Origin: Dryococelus australis
Taxonomy: Eukaryota; Arthropoda; Insecta; Phasmatodea; Phasmatidae
Direction: 5' to 3'
Length of the DNA stretch: 64,000 nucleotides
NCBI GenBank assembly: GCA_029891345.1
Contig: CM057009.1
Location: 294,997,966-295,061,965 of the forward strand
Positions 23,300-34,273 of this stretch are shown here, piece after piece. Both the position numbers and the translations under genes were made by a program. How positions within the stretch are numbered: the stretch's first letter is position 1; every line of letters begins with the position of its first letter. The notes beneath the pieces are model-generated. The model did no database searches. It was not told where the DNA came from and was given only the letters and a program-made list of their open reading frames with translations.

Positions 23300-23350
23300 C
23301 TGCGTCAAAGATGGCGGATAAGATGGCTGACGGAACCAAGATGGTTGATG
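23300..23350. repeat. AAGATGG-word cluster
   Basis: AAGATGGCGGAT, AAGATGGCTGACGGAA and CAAGATGGTTGATGG follow one another. It is a short degenerate tandem of a (C)AAGATGGCKGA unit, part of the tandem-repeat complex at 22.5-23.7 kb. Confidence 0.7.
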
Positions 23351-23499
23351 GTTAGGTCTGACTCCGATCATTGACCCCGTGTATTGATTTGGCATAATCT
23401 TTACCTATAAAACCAATATGGCTATCGCTGCTCTGCCCTCGAGAAGCGATCCCCTCAAATCACTTGAATTTGCTGAAAATTGCCTTTTAGGGGCTCGTT

Positions 23500-23670
23500 T
23501 TTGCAGCTGGAAGGACCAGTGCTTTTTTCAAAGAGAAAATGGACAATATTAAGGGGAAAAAGTTAATTTTTGGAGAAAAAGGGAAATTTTTAGGGGAAAA
23601 TAGATATTTTAAGGAAAATTTAGTCGATTTTGAGGGACAAAAGGGGAAATTTTTAGGGAAAATGGCCGCC
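23500..23670. repeat. Purine-rich degenerate tandem (GGGGAAATTTTTAGGGGAAAA)
   Basis: GGGAAATTTTTAGGG occurs twice at about 23581 and 23643, with intervening GGAAAA/GGGGAAAA words on a strongly purine-biased plus strand. Frames open on the minus strand here are Phe/Pro/Ser/Lys-rich by composition only. Confidence 0.7.
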
Positions 23671-23721
23671 AGGTGATCGGAATGACAGAGCGTAAACAGC
23701 TCCGACTCTCCGGCGCCCCGA

Positions 23722-23801
23722 CGCCCTTGTGCCCGGATCGAAATAATAATTCTACTTATGTAGACTAGTAGTATGATTAATATGAGTCGGGCACAAGGGC
23801 G
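23722..23801. repeat. Perfect 14-bp inverted repeat CGCCCTTGTGCCCG
   Basis: CGCCCTTGTGCCCG at 23722-23735 and its exact inverse at 23788-23801, with a 52-bp AT-rich loop. It forms a strong GC stem, although not terminator-like because no T run follows. It may be the fold-back end of the repeat complex. Confidence 0.8.
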
Positions 23802-24603
23802 GCGATACATTTTACGCTTGTAGTACCTTGCTAAATATTTTATAATACAATTAAACTACCAGTTATTATCCACAATAATTTTAATGGAATGTGTTTTGAA
23901 CTGATAGTGTGAATGTGCAATGCAGTAGGTAATTAAAATTTGTAGCAGTAAACAGCTGGGTGGTGATAATGAAATATTACCTCATATATAACTAAGAAAA
24001 TACTTACGCGATGGAAAAGCATTGATTGAGCAAATTTGATATTAAGATACCTGTTATGTGAAGCCATGGTATAATATTCCTCTAAGGAAAATTAATGGTT
24101 TTATTGTACCGACAAAGCAACAGTGCTTCAAAAGGTAGGATGGTATTGTAATTTTATTAATTAATTTTGTTATTTTTCTTAGGAAATCCTGGGCATTTCG
24201 CTCCTTCTAATTCAGACATTTCAATAGCTCTAGTATTCTATAAGCGGTATTACCTTCAAACAGCCTGTCTTGAGAGCTCTGTGGCAGTTTATGAGCAACA
24301 TGTTACGGACATTCGCCTTCAATGACACTGATTTATGTGGTATGAAGCAAACGGGAAAATAAGCCTTAATGAAGTTGCATTAAGTGTTAACAGGCATACA
24401 CCAAGTGTCTTTCCACATGTAGAGAAGGTAATAATATACTCAGGTACAATATGTGTGCCTGCGTTAAGAAACACGCACTATCATAGAGACAATAGAGCAC
24501 AATTCTAGACCCAATGTTATACACGCCTAAAATGTAACACACATCACACTCTAATGAGGAAGAAAGAATCTGTAATACAGTTTACCGTCCTGCACGACTG
24601 CAT
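23802..24603. other. No gene recognised
   Basis: AT-rich, short frames only. Confidence 0.5.
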
Positions 24604-25117
24604 TCAGAGAAAGCTTTTTTTCAGTCAACAAAATATTGGTTTGAATAGGGCCAAAAACATATTTAGTTGGCCCATCAAAATATTGTGTTGAGGAAACAAA
24701 ACTTTAACAGTAACAAAATTGATTTTGTTCGCCTAACAAAATACACGCTTGAATTAACTATGCCGCTATGTTGGGCCGAAAGAAATTATATTCTCATCAA
24801 AATATTTAGTTGAATTAATTGTATCAGAAGTAGTGTCACCTTAGGTTGTTAGGGCGTAGCGCATTTGGTCTACGTTCGAATTTCTGTCATGCTTTAACTG
24901 TTTTACATTAACCGCAACTGTTTAATGTACACAATGCCAAACAAATATTTAGTTGCGTCAACCAAAACTTTGCTTGTGGTGATCAAATAAGAACCACAAA
25001 ATAATTTGGTTTCAGCAGCAGAATTCTTCATTGCTCCTATGCAAACAATTAATGTGGTTGCGCCAAAGAAACATTGTTTTATTTCAACAAATATTTTTTC
25101 TTGGTGTGGGTACATCT
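24604..25117. mobile_element. CACTGAG-family element, copy 4 (diverged)
   Basis: Dense AACAAA/TTTGTT words at 24615-24810 and 24935-25110, with AATAGGGCCAAAAACATAT and ATTGCTCCTATGCAAACAAT spacers matching the subterminal zones of the copies at 12-17 kb. The ends are worn (TTCAGAGAAAGC on the left, ATTTTTTCTTGGTGTG on the right), so the boundaries are approximate. Confidence 0.6.
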
Positions 25118-26207
25118 TGCTTGTTCGTTTGGGAAGTTTCCTTCAAAGTACACCCTATGACTCACGCACACTTTATTGTAACATTTTATTTACATAAAAA
25201 TAAAAAGATGATAGAATGGGTTTATATTGGTAGGATACTAAACTAATTAGGTACGAGGAGGAATCAACAATATTACTCTACAAAGACATTTTAGATGAGT
25301 GTGTACGATGTAGACTTCAAACTATAGGCCTACCAACATTTAGGCAATGCTACGATTGTCACAAATAGTTAGGGATATTTATTTTGACCTACATTGAACC
25401 AGTTCGAATTCCAGTAACGAAAAATGAGATAATTTTCCTTTGCTTCACCTCCTTAATGATAAATTCAACAACTTATATGAATAAATCCCAAAAAATAAAA
25501 CTATGGACGTGAGTCAACAGAGAACATAAGTGTACTTACATAAAATAGTAAGCTGAATGTTTCCTTTTTAACTGTCTTTGCCATCACCTTCAACAGTTGT
25601 TACACATGCATACTTTAAAAAAACACAAAAAGCATTTCATTGTGGAAGTTTTAACGTTTATTGTCGGTTATTCCAGAATGCCAACTAATAGAAGAAGTAA
25701 ATTTCTTACCCCCTTGTCTTTCTTTTTATATTTTCAAACTTTTCTACTCCTGTTTGGTCAAGGAGAGAGTTTTTTTTTGCAAACACTACTTAGTGGATGT
25801 GCGCATGAAGCTAATGAAAACCTTTTGTCTGAATACAAGCGTAGCAATACAATCGTACAGTCCATTCATGATTACTTCCAACTTTTCCGAACGCCTGCTA
25901 AAGTTATACTCTCATGCAAACAAAGTTGGAGTAGTCAAGAAATTAACACCAGATGGACAATTTACAGCATTGTGCGCAATCAGTTTAATAATATTCTATA
26001 CGAGAACTATTTCTTATTAGGCATTACGAACATACCTATATTATCTCTATAATTTTTATATTTATTATAAATGAAATATTTTAATTTATAAAAAAATATA
26101 ACTTTAATTTAACCAAAAACGAGATAATTTTATACCAACAAAATATTGTTTCAATTTCTCCCTCTAGAAATTAAGTGGTCTATAGCAAGTTCGTTAAGGG
26201 ATGGAGG
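25118..26207. other. No gene recognised; one longer open frame
   Basis: A 151-codon frame runs at 25597-26052, with a second overlapping frame at 25661-26020. Neither has a domain I know, and composition is AT-rich and hydrophobic. One isolated AACAAAATATTGTT word lies near 26140. I do not support a gene. Confidence 0.4.
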
Positions 26208-27363
26208 TCTTAATTAAAGAAAAGAGTTAATTATAATTTCCTTATTTTATTTATAATAACTACAGCAAAATTCCAGAACTCAAAATCTCACAATAAATTG
26301 ATATAGGCCATTCACGATAAAGTGAGCACTTTTGAAAGCCCTGCTGAAGTTCTACTTTCTTGCCCATTATGTATCCTTCCACCACATATAAACAAACATT
26401 GCCATGTGATTGCCACATGTTAATAAACTCAATGATTTCATTTCAGGACTGCTAAATGTAACATGTATATTATATATAAAAACATGTAACATATATGATG
26501 TATATAACACATGATATATATGTATGCAGAGATATGAATATATGTATATATCATGTAAAATATATATAAAATACGTAGCATATATAATTGTTTGGGTCAT
26601 GTCAAAGCTCCAATAGACAAAAACTTTACACAACAAATAATTGAAAAATGAACGCCCTAGCTATGAAGTCATGGAAACCGTGAAAATGCAAGCATTAAAT
26701 TTCGGAGGGTGAACAAGGACACACTTTAGTTAAGCAAAAAATAGTTTGTCAGGTCAGCCAAATCCGGATTTTGAAATAGACTAGCACTACTGCATACCCA
26801 AGGTACAACACCACTTGTGACACAAATTACCAAACATTGAAAAACTGTACCGCAAACTTAACGTTTCCCATGACTCGCCGTTTCCTAAGTGCCACATCGC
26901 TCTGTAGAGTGACTAGTAAAACGTCAGCTCGAAAACATGGTAGCTGTGTTTGGTCTCAGCTGACAGAAGTTAAGTGCAACTAAGCCATCAGGAAAAAAAC
27001 ATACATCCTGCAGGCATAAGGTAGCAGCGTAAAGTAGCAGACGTCTGAAGCGTATAAAGTAGACAGAGCAAGGTCGTGCAAGACCTTAAATAAAAGACGA
27101 CGACAAATAAAAAAATAACGACGAACAAAGGGGAAGGCAGGGAGGCAGAACAGCAAGGAAAGACGAGGTGATCTGAGCCGAGCAAAGAGTACACCTAGGA
27201 CAGCAGTAGATAATGCTAATAAACTTAACGTGACAGTGCTTACATTTTATAGTTTATATGTTGGAACACCTTTGGTGTAGCATCAAACTGTGACGTTTAT
27301 GTTATGTTAACAATAGTAAAACTTAACACTGTAACTTGGGATGAATAACTACATGAACACAAG

Positions 27364-27806
27364 TTTGAGGTTAGGCGTACATTACAAAATAACACAGTGA
27401 TTTCAAAACGTGTGAAATTAATGTATAATTATTGACAGGCACATTTGCACTTGTTACCAAGGCAGGTTTACGAAATGTTACTTGACTGGTCCTAAATAGA
27501 TACATACAGTCTTATTTGAGTTTAGGCCTACATTACAAAACAACATAGTGATATGCAAACGTGTAAAATATAATTACTGCCGGCAAAATTTGCACTGATT
27601 ATCAAGGCAGATTTAAGAAAGGTTACATGGCCGGGCGTAAATAGATACATACATATGTTTTGAGGTTAGGCCTATGTTACAAAACAAGACCGTAAAATAA
27701 AAACGTGTAAAATTAACGTATAATAATTGACGGCAAAATTTGCACTTATTATCAAGACAGGTTTAAAAGAAAGGTTAAACAGATGGGCGTAGGTACACAA
27801 GTACAG
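27364..27806. repeat. Three tandem units of about 144-152 bp inside the TA element
   Basis: Units start at 27364, 27516 and 27660, each with TTGAGGTTAGGC(G/C)TA or a variant, ATTACAAAA(C/T)AA, AAACGTGTAAAAT, GGCAAAATTTGCACT, TATCAAGGCAG and AAATAGATACATACA. They are diverged, so this is an old amplification. No coding sense. Confidence 0.88.
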
Positions 27807-28048
27807 ATAATTTTTTTATATTATTTGTCAAACTTAGGATATAACATGTACTTCGCAAACTCACATGAATATATAAAAGTCGTGTTTCTGCTGTCGTTCA
27901 TTTACTTTCATTATTGTTATTTAACTTTCCGTTTATAATATCACGTTTCCAACTGTCGATTCCTACATGTTATTTTGCAACGATTTTCTTCAATAACGCA
28001 CTGGGGATAGGCGGGGAAAACACGTCGTAAAAACACATTTACACTTAC

Positions 28049-28227
28049 TCCCAGACAGTTGCAGTTGAAATGTTTATCATTTCTGCAACTCGTTCGATGA
28101 CCTTGCACGTCTTCATCTCCCCTCGATGAATTAAAGAATAAATACTTTCGGCGAGATTTATAATGTCTTCCTGACGCTGACTATTCGTACGTAATTTGCT
28201 GGAACTCATGACTTTACACAAAATCAC
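28049..28227 (-). pseudogene. First-exon remnant of an IS630/Tc1-mariner-type transposase (HTH)
   Basis: A minus-strand frame of about 60 residues starts MILCKVMSSSKLRTNSQRQ and contains an HTH-like run ending AEMINISTATVWE. Basic N-terminus plus such a run resembles the N-termini of insect IS630-type transposases. It ends on a perfect splice donor GTAAGT (minus strand, 28048-28043), so it may be exon 1 of a spliced gene. No following exon with DDE motifs is recognised; the region where it should lie is filled by the tandem repeat. Assignment is tentative and partly rests on the TA element that contains it. Confidence 0.4.
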
Positions 28228-29576
28228 AACACAATTAAAAAATATACGACCTATAATACAACAATGATGATTGAAAATAAGCTGGAAAAAAAAAGAGAAA
28301 TATTAAAAGACAACAACTTCCAGCTTCCAAATTTGTAGCTTGCCTCGTAACCACTCCACATAAGCAAAGCCTAGCAACAAGCACGAAGGAACCACAACAA
28401 CGGGCCGTTCGTTTTGACCGTTGCGCCGATCACGTGACACAATATAATTATGAGTTGCAGTAAATACATTATCTTTACGCCAATAATGACTTTAAATTGT
28501 ATAAAATACACCTCAAACAATTTAAGTAGCGATAAATTTAAACATTGCACTTGCAATATAGCATTATTTCTTAGAAATACTTTCAAATTTCATTGCCAAC
28601 ATAACTGGGTCTGTTCATCCCCAGCCTGTGTGGTAACACACATGGTTATACATATGCAGTTGCGGGCAGCGGTTTTTTCAAGGGTTGAATTCTAGAGTGC
28701 TCACTTTAACGTGAACGGCCTTTACCTCTCACTGTTCACAACTAATTACTCGAATTTCATACAATTTATAATTACCACAAAGAAATAAATTAGATTACAT
28801 AATTTAGGATCAGTCCCAATAGACAGTGTATCAACCTATTCAAATATTCTATAAAATTTGTGTCCAAATTGACAGTTCGAATATTTACCCGTATTACACT
28901 TCCCTTCAGTCCCACCTCAATTCAGTCCATGTCCCGCCAGTCGCACTGTTCTAGAGTCCGCCAAGTACCCTCATGCACATTAGGCTTCACTCGGTTTCAC
29001 ACCCTCTCGTCCATTCACACCACGAACACCTCACTCACCGTCGTCCTGTCGTCGTTCACAACTCACTTCGCTCGCGCACACTCGGTCAGACGGCCTCCGT
29101 CAAAGACTCCCGGCCGCTGGGTTGCGGCAGTATATATAGTGTCTTAGGCCGCCACCTAGAATCTTCCCCAACTCGCGTGATGCGTCGCGGAGGGCTGAGG
29201 CGCGAGCCAGTATCACCAGAACATTCTTGCGTCGTCGCTAAACGTATCGGAAACTCTGGCAGGCGAGAGGAGGTCTGTGACGCCAGCAAGTCTCGCCACT
29301 GTCGGCATTCACGGGATTCTAAGAATGGAAGGGGGGAGTCAGGAGGCCACGAGCGCATCGTTCCAGGAAGATGGGAGGGCGAGGTGGGTCTTCGATTACG
29401 CGGGGCACCTGAGTCGGCGCCAGCTGCAGCACGTAACAATATAAAACGCTTGTGATGTTTGAGTTATTTGAAAACAGCCTATCACGTCAAATATGGGGTG
29501 AATTTTTGAAGGTTTGATTCAAAAAGCGTGAAGATAGCGCGAATATACTATGGTTACATGGAACCAAACAAATAAC

Positions 29577-29637
29577 GGCTCTCAAGACATCGATGTTAAG
29601 AGCCGCCCAAATCCCTTCTCTCACCCAAACAAACCCC
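29577..29637 (+). mobile_element. SINE family A, 3' fragment
   Basis: GGCTCTCAAGACATCGATGT followed by TAAGAGCCGCCCAAATCCC matches only the tail of the family A SINEs. It is a 5'-truncated copy, with GGCTCT...AGAGCC hairpin arms intact. Confidence 0.8.
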
Positions 29638-29639
29638 CA

Positions 29640-31146
29640 TATATCGCCCTACGACAAATTTCCCGACTTTTATTGGATATGCTGCTCAAAATCGTAAAAA
29701 CTTCTACAGGATTATCCTGAACTCCACGTACTAGCTTTACATTGTGAAATGCTACGTTTTTGAAAATAAGTTAGAAAAACATAATAGGACCTTTGTTCTA
29801 ACGTAATTGTTAAAGAATAGACGCGCCCCTGAAAAAGTGTTGGGGGAGGGAGGGATCATAGTTACTTGCAAAGTGTTAGATACTACATGAGATTAAACAA
29901 CTTCGTGATTAGTATTAGTCTTATTTCATATTGGTCATTTGTGAATATTCGGCGAGTGATAACTGTCGCTAAACACCCACGGGTAACACAAATTTGTATG
30001 TTCAATAACATGTCACCCACTAATATCCTAATGAGGGGTTATCTTTTTACCCTTCAGATGTTCACAGATGGGACATATATCAGACTAACACTTTTCATGG
30101 ATTTGCTGTTTTGTCTCACGTAGTTTCGAACATTTTGCAATTTACTACTTTTAATTGCTAATTTTCAAGGGTGTGTACCTTCCTTTACAATATTTTTAGA
30201 TCATAGGTTGCACTATTAGGTCTTCTACTCGATTTTCCACAAGGGATCATTGCACCAAGTCTGTACCTGGAGTTCAAAGGTAGCCTGTGTGTGGAGGAAG
30301 TGGGCGTCATATAAACGTTGCTCTACGGGGGACAGAACGTCTGAAAAGACAGGCAACAAAACTAGTGAAACCCGACCTAACGCTCTGGGAAGCCAGAGCT
30401 GTGGTGCGGGTGAGAGTTATATTGGTTTCTAGGCAATCCGCGAAAGGAGAAATCGCATGGGGCCGCAAGATGGCATCTACTTGCATCCGGCATTTTAACG
30501 ACCCGTCATTACTACCATTGGCGAAGCACGATTTATGCGACGCACAGTAAACATTGTTGGAACGTTTTAAATTTCCTAAGGAAACTAGTTGCCGAAAAAA
30601 TGCTTATATCACTACAAGTGAAATATTGTGCCCTTACAACACAGAAATTTACAACTTCGGTCACGGAATCAACTAAAAAAAGCAATGTTCGTAATTAACA
30701 GAAGGTCTACAGTACAATTTACTTTAAAATATAATTGTATGTTGTTACAGACTTAATCTTGGTAACTAGAATTTAAAAAAAATTTTGTAAAAATACAAAA
30801 AAAATTGTTACGGTGTGGATCTACAGGCCATCATGCTAATATTAGAAGATGCGTGCGCATTTAAATTGAGGCAGTGATTCTATTACTACATGTGGACCTC
30901 CAAAATCTGGCACTGTATACATCCATTCCCAAAGAGAAGCATGGTGCATAGCTAATGACAATATATTCTACATTGCTTTTCACTCTAAAGAAATTTTCTT
31001 TTTATATGGATACTGGAAAAGAACTAATGATAAATGTTTCTCCTGTACATGTTTGGTAACCTATCTTCATTTGTTCAGTAAACAGTAAAATGTAAGGTGA
31101 AGTTCCCAATGTGCATAGCAGCATTTCTATCTATACTTGCGCAGAC
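29640..31146. other. No gene recognised
   Basis: A segment at about 30240-30550 has open frames and a GC-richer composition (CAACAAAACTAGTGAAACCC, CAAGATGGCATCTACTTGCA) but no domain is recognised. The rest is AT-rich. Confidence 0.45.
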
Positions 31147-31330
31147 CTCCAGTGGCGCAGTCAGTTGGTGAGCCACCGATCTGAGGCGCAGGAGGCCCTG
31201 AGCTCGAACCCCGGGCAAGACATGGGCGTTAATTTAAGTTAGGTTATGTGCTAGTATGTAAGCCGCCCCCTGCCAAGCCTTCAAGCATAAAATCGGGGGA
31301 CGTGGAAAGCCCTTTACAATCCAATATATT
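31147..31330 (+). mobile_element. tRNA-derived SINE, family B, copy 1
   Basis: CCTCCAGTGGCGCAGTCAGT and TGGTGAGCC (A box), GAGCTCGAACCCCGGGC (B box), then a non-tRNA body with TAAGTTAGGTTATGTG, GTAAGCCGCCCCCTGCC and AAATCGGGGGACGTGGAAAG. Its head differs from family A, so this is a separate SINE family. Confidence 0.8.
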
Positions 31331-31420
31331 TACTCGCAGCCCGTTACAAGATAAATTTTCTATACTGTTGTTACAACTTTTCAGTCTCTGAGCATATCCT
31401 GGTTTTTTAAGGTAGTCAGG

Positions 31421-32225
31421 TGTTGATTAAATAAAATAGTTAATACTATTTTCATAATTTATTTAAATACACTCCAGAAGTACTCCAAACTTATTTCTCT
31501 ACAAGAAGTAGCTAACACTTGCTTTTTATCTCAAATATTTACATAACCGCCTGTCACCTAACAGAAATAAACACAATCAAATTGTTAAAATCATTCGCTA
31601 TAAAAAGTTTATAAACACTTACTGAACAACTAAAAATTATATATTTTGTATCCGACAGTTCGACTATTTGCAGTCAAGTGTGTATCACTCATATATTCAG
31701 TTCCGCCTTGTTTCAGTCGAGCAGTCATTCCTTTATGGAGTATTCTGGAGCTCCCTCAGCGCTTCGACACACAGTAGCCCACCAGTCATCACGCCTTCCG
31801 CAACACTCGCGCACTCTAGTACGCACACACACTAGTCCACCGCAGCCTCTCACACCCTCGTTCCTTTTCCTTCGAAGTCCCTCGATGCCCTGATCTTCGC
31901 TAGACTCTTCGCGCACTCAAGCCAGGTGGCTGTCACAGACTGTCAACCCTCTGGTTGCGGCTGTATTAATATTGTAGGTGCCCTGAGGCAGGGCCTTCTT
32001 CACGCTTCGCGGTATTCGGAGGCAGGTGTTGACTGGAAGGTTCTAGCACATCCTCGTAAGTTGTCAACTGTTCCAGCAGGGTGGGGCAGTGACGTCAGTC
32101 TAGGTCAGCATTCAATCATTCCCCTGCTGGTCTGGCGATGTAGCGGTCGCTGGGTTCACCTGGGAGAGAGGCGGATCGTGGGTGTGTCCCCCCCCCCCCC
32201 CCCCCCATACTGTCCGTACCTAACA
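31421..32225 (-). mobile_element. LTR-like sequence, copy 2
   Basis: About 805 bp. Minus-strand start TGTTAGGTACGGACAGTATG, followed by a run of 19 G (C on the plus strand, 32188-32206), a promoter-like AATATTAATACAGCCGCAAC near 31950, GACAGACTGTC-type sequence, and an end ...AATCAACA. It is related to copy 1 along its length. TGTTA...CAACA ends fit an LTR. The flanks TCAGG and CTATT do not match. Confidence 0.5.
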
Positions 32226-33076
32226 CTATTCATTCGTTAAAAAGTTAATGTAATATTTGCTGAAATAATTTCAAACGTACCCGACGATATTGATGTGTTA
32301 ATGGCAAAACACGACGGGTCGTTGTGTAATTTTGTGTACGCAGTTTATTGTTTGCGCTACAGAGTTCACTAAGTATGAAAACTTTATGTTTGTACCACGT
32401 TCAGCTAGATAAAGACCAGGGACCTTAAATCTAAGAAATATAATAATAACTTATCCACATACTCGTACCATAACTAGAAATTTTCCATTCTTAGCTCGAC
32501 TGCAAAAACTATATTTATTAATTGTTATGTTTCTGCAGAAGTGTTATTGATACTGTTCTATCTAATATATATTCTCCATCACTATATCGTTTCTTACTTA
32601 AAATATTACAATTAAAACATTCTGGTTGTAGCAATAAGCCAAAACTTTTAGTTTGTTTTATTTCCTAATAGTTACCTTATGCATATAATTCATAAATGCT
32701 GTTTTTACTTTCAACTTTCATTTGATATAAAATATAAAGTTAAAAATTTAAAAAAAAATCCAATAAAAACTATGCGAAATATATTACACTAAGGTAAAAA
32801 AAATAGTAATACAAAATAATAAAAGTTAGTAATTTGCCAAATATTATATACCCATATATAAAAGTTGGGTAATTTATTTTAAATATGCCACAAAATAGGA
32901 AAAATAAAGTAAGTAATTAAAATAAGCCACGCTTTTAAATATAAAAAAATTAATTATTTGTTTTTTCTTCCTTGCTTATTTTTTGTATTATTAAATTTAT
33001 ATTTAATTTGGTCAAAACATTTCATAGTCATATATTCAACACATACTATTTAATAGCATAATTCTTTATAATTTTT
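32226..33076. other. Strongly AT-rich, no gene recognised
   Basis: Long A/T runs, no long frames, no repeats recognised. Confidence 0.5.
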
Positions 33077-33150
33077 ATGCCGACCTCCCATGGCGAAGTA
33101 GGTTGGTGTGCCACCGGTCTGGGGTGCGGGAGATTCTGGGTTAGTTTATA
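33077..33150 (+). mobile_element. SINE family B, head fragment
   Basis: ATGCCGACCTCCCATGGCGA and AGTAGGTTGGTGTGCCACCG correspond to the tRNA-like head of the family B SINE at 31147, with a worn B box (GAGATTCTGGGTTA). Body missing. Confidence 0.6.
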
Positions 33151-34271
33151 ATCCATCCTTTGATACGACATAAATATGCGGGATGTTAGTAAGCTATCTC
33201 CAATTCCAATTTATAAGTTGTATATTTTTGTTAAAATTAGATGATTTAAATTGTTGTGAGATGTACCTAAGATCCGGTTAGTTGTCAAAACATTCAGCTC
33301 AAAAATAATTTTTATTTTATGTTTTATATTATCTATTGTATACAAAAAATTTCCCTGTTTTGAAGACTGCACTTACAGCGGAATATGCATTATATATATC
33401 CATGGTATAAATCGTTGTTTCCTTGCAGGTTTATCATTGACTCAGAGTCCTCAAGGACGTGTATAATAAACTGTAATCAAATCGTTAACCTAACATTAGT
33501 GTACATTTGTTAATTAAATACTGCTCTGGTGGTGAGAAGTGCTCATAGCTCGTAAACACTACTACTTCCTGCTTATTATTTACTCACGGTCACACAGGTC
33601 GTCTGCAATCACATACTGTTCAATAATAACAGTAACATAAAAGAATAAAGCGTCAAGTCTACAGTGCCATAGGACGAATTCATGAAATACTCAAAGATCT
33701 ACATAAAGGCTATTTTTGTACTCCGACAATACATTATGACATTAATGTTCAATTTGATTTGTTAATTGGCCAATAGTGCTGGCATCTGACGTGGTTGAGT
33801 TTCCTGGTAGTGCTATTTTTCTATGTGTATACGAGTTGTTATTCATCGCCCTATATTTATCATTTATACTTGCTTACTTTCAGGCAATGAAGCTGACATG
33901 AATGTACTACATGGAAGCAACCAGTGAACGATGGAGGTTTGGCAGCAGAAACACCACCCACAGTCATTTGTGCTGAAACACGCCCCTGTGTTCAGAAGTC
34001 AACATATTTACATCGGCCGGTCTCTTGGTCGACGCCGAAACTTCAACAAATATTATCAGGTAGAATTCTTTGTCAGTTACGTTGTATTCTAACATTTAAT
34101 GGGATTTAGAAAACATTTTGAAACAAACATTTACCGAGATACCTTATTAACATACTTGCCTGTATACTTATAAGTTCAATTAATTTTGGTGACAATTTTA
34201 ATTAGCTAGTTTTGAATGGCACTTTCAAAAATCTATTTCTCTTGACAAATTTTTGCCACGAATTATTAGTG
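33151..34271. other. No gene recognised
   Basis: Short frames only. A short C/G-balanced patch at 33920-34060 is open for 61 codons without a domain. Confidence 0.45.
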
Positions 34272-34273
34272 TA

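Larger units (their letters stand above)
26304..28722 (-). mobile_element. TA-flanked DNA transposon, copy 2 (2.42 kb) of the GGCCATTCAC family
   Basis: TA duplications at 26302-26303 and 28723-28724. The left end TAGGCCATTCACGATAAAGT and inverted right end AAGGCCGTTCACGTTAAAGT agree over about 30 bp (GTGAGCACT). It is the longest of three copies in the window (others 424 bp and 1594 bp). It holds a small HTH-like coding exon at 28049-28227, an internal tandem repeat at 27364-27806 and an AT microsatellite-like stretch at 26455-26590. No DDE domain is recognised, so it appears internally rearranged. Confidence 0.85.
26208..29438 (-). mobile_element. LTR-like sequence, copy 1, split by a nested 2.4-kb transposon
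   Basis: Without the nested element this is about 810 bp (26208-26303 plus 28723-29438). On the minus strand it starts TGTTACGTGCTGCAGCTGGC, has a TATATATA box near 29131-29139 about 30 bp before CCCAGCGGCCGGGAGTC, and ends AT-rich (ATTATAACTCTTTTC-like). The copy at 31421-32225 shares the TGTTA start, the TTGCGGCAGTAT.TAT-type promoter region, GACAGTTCGA and the AT-rich end. The layout fits a solo LTR of a minus-strand retrotransposon. No matching target duplication is seen, so LTR identity is inferred. Confidence 0.5.

Noticed and set aside
25597..26052. 151-codon plus-strand frame as a gene
   Set aside because: Overlapping alternative frame equally open, AT-driven composition, no domain or splice logic.
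27364..27806. CRISPR array
   Set aside because: Three long, diverged tandem units with no unique spacers, inside a eukaryotic transposon.
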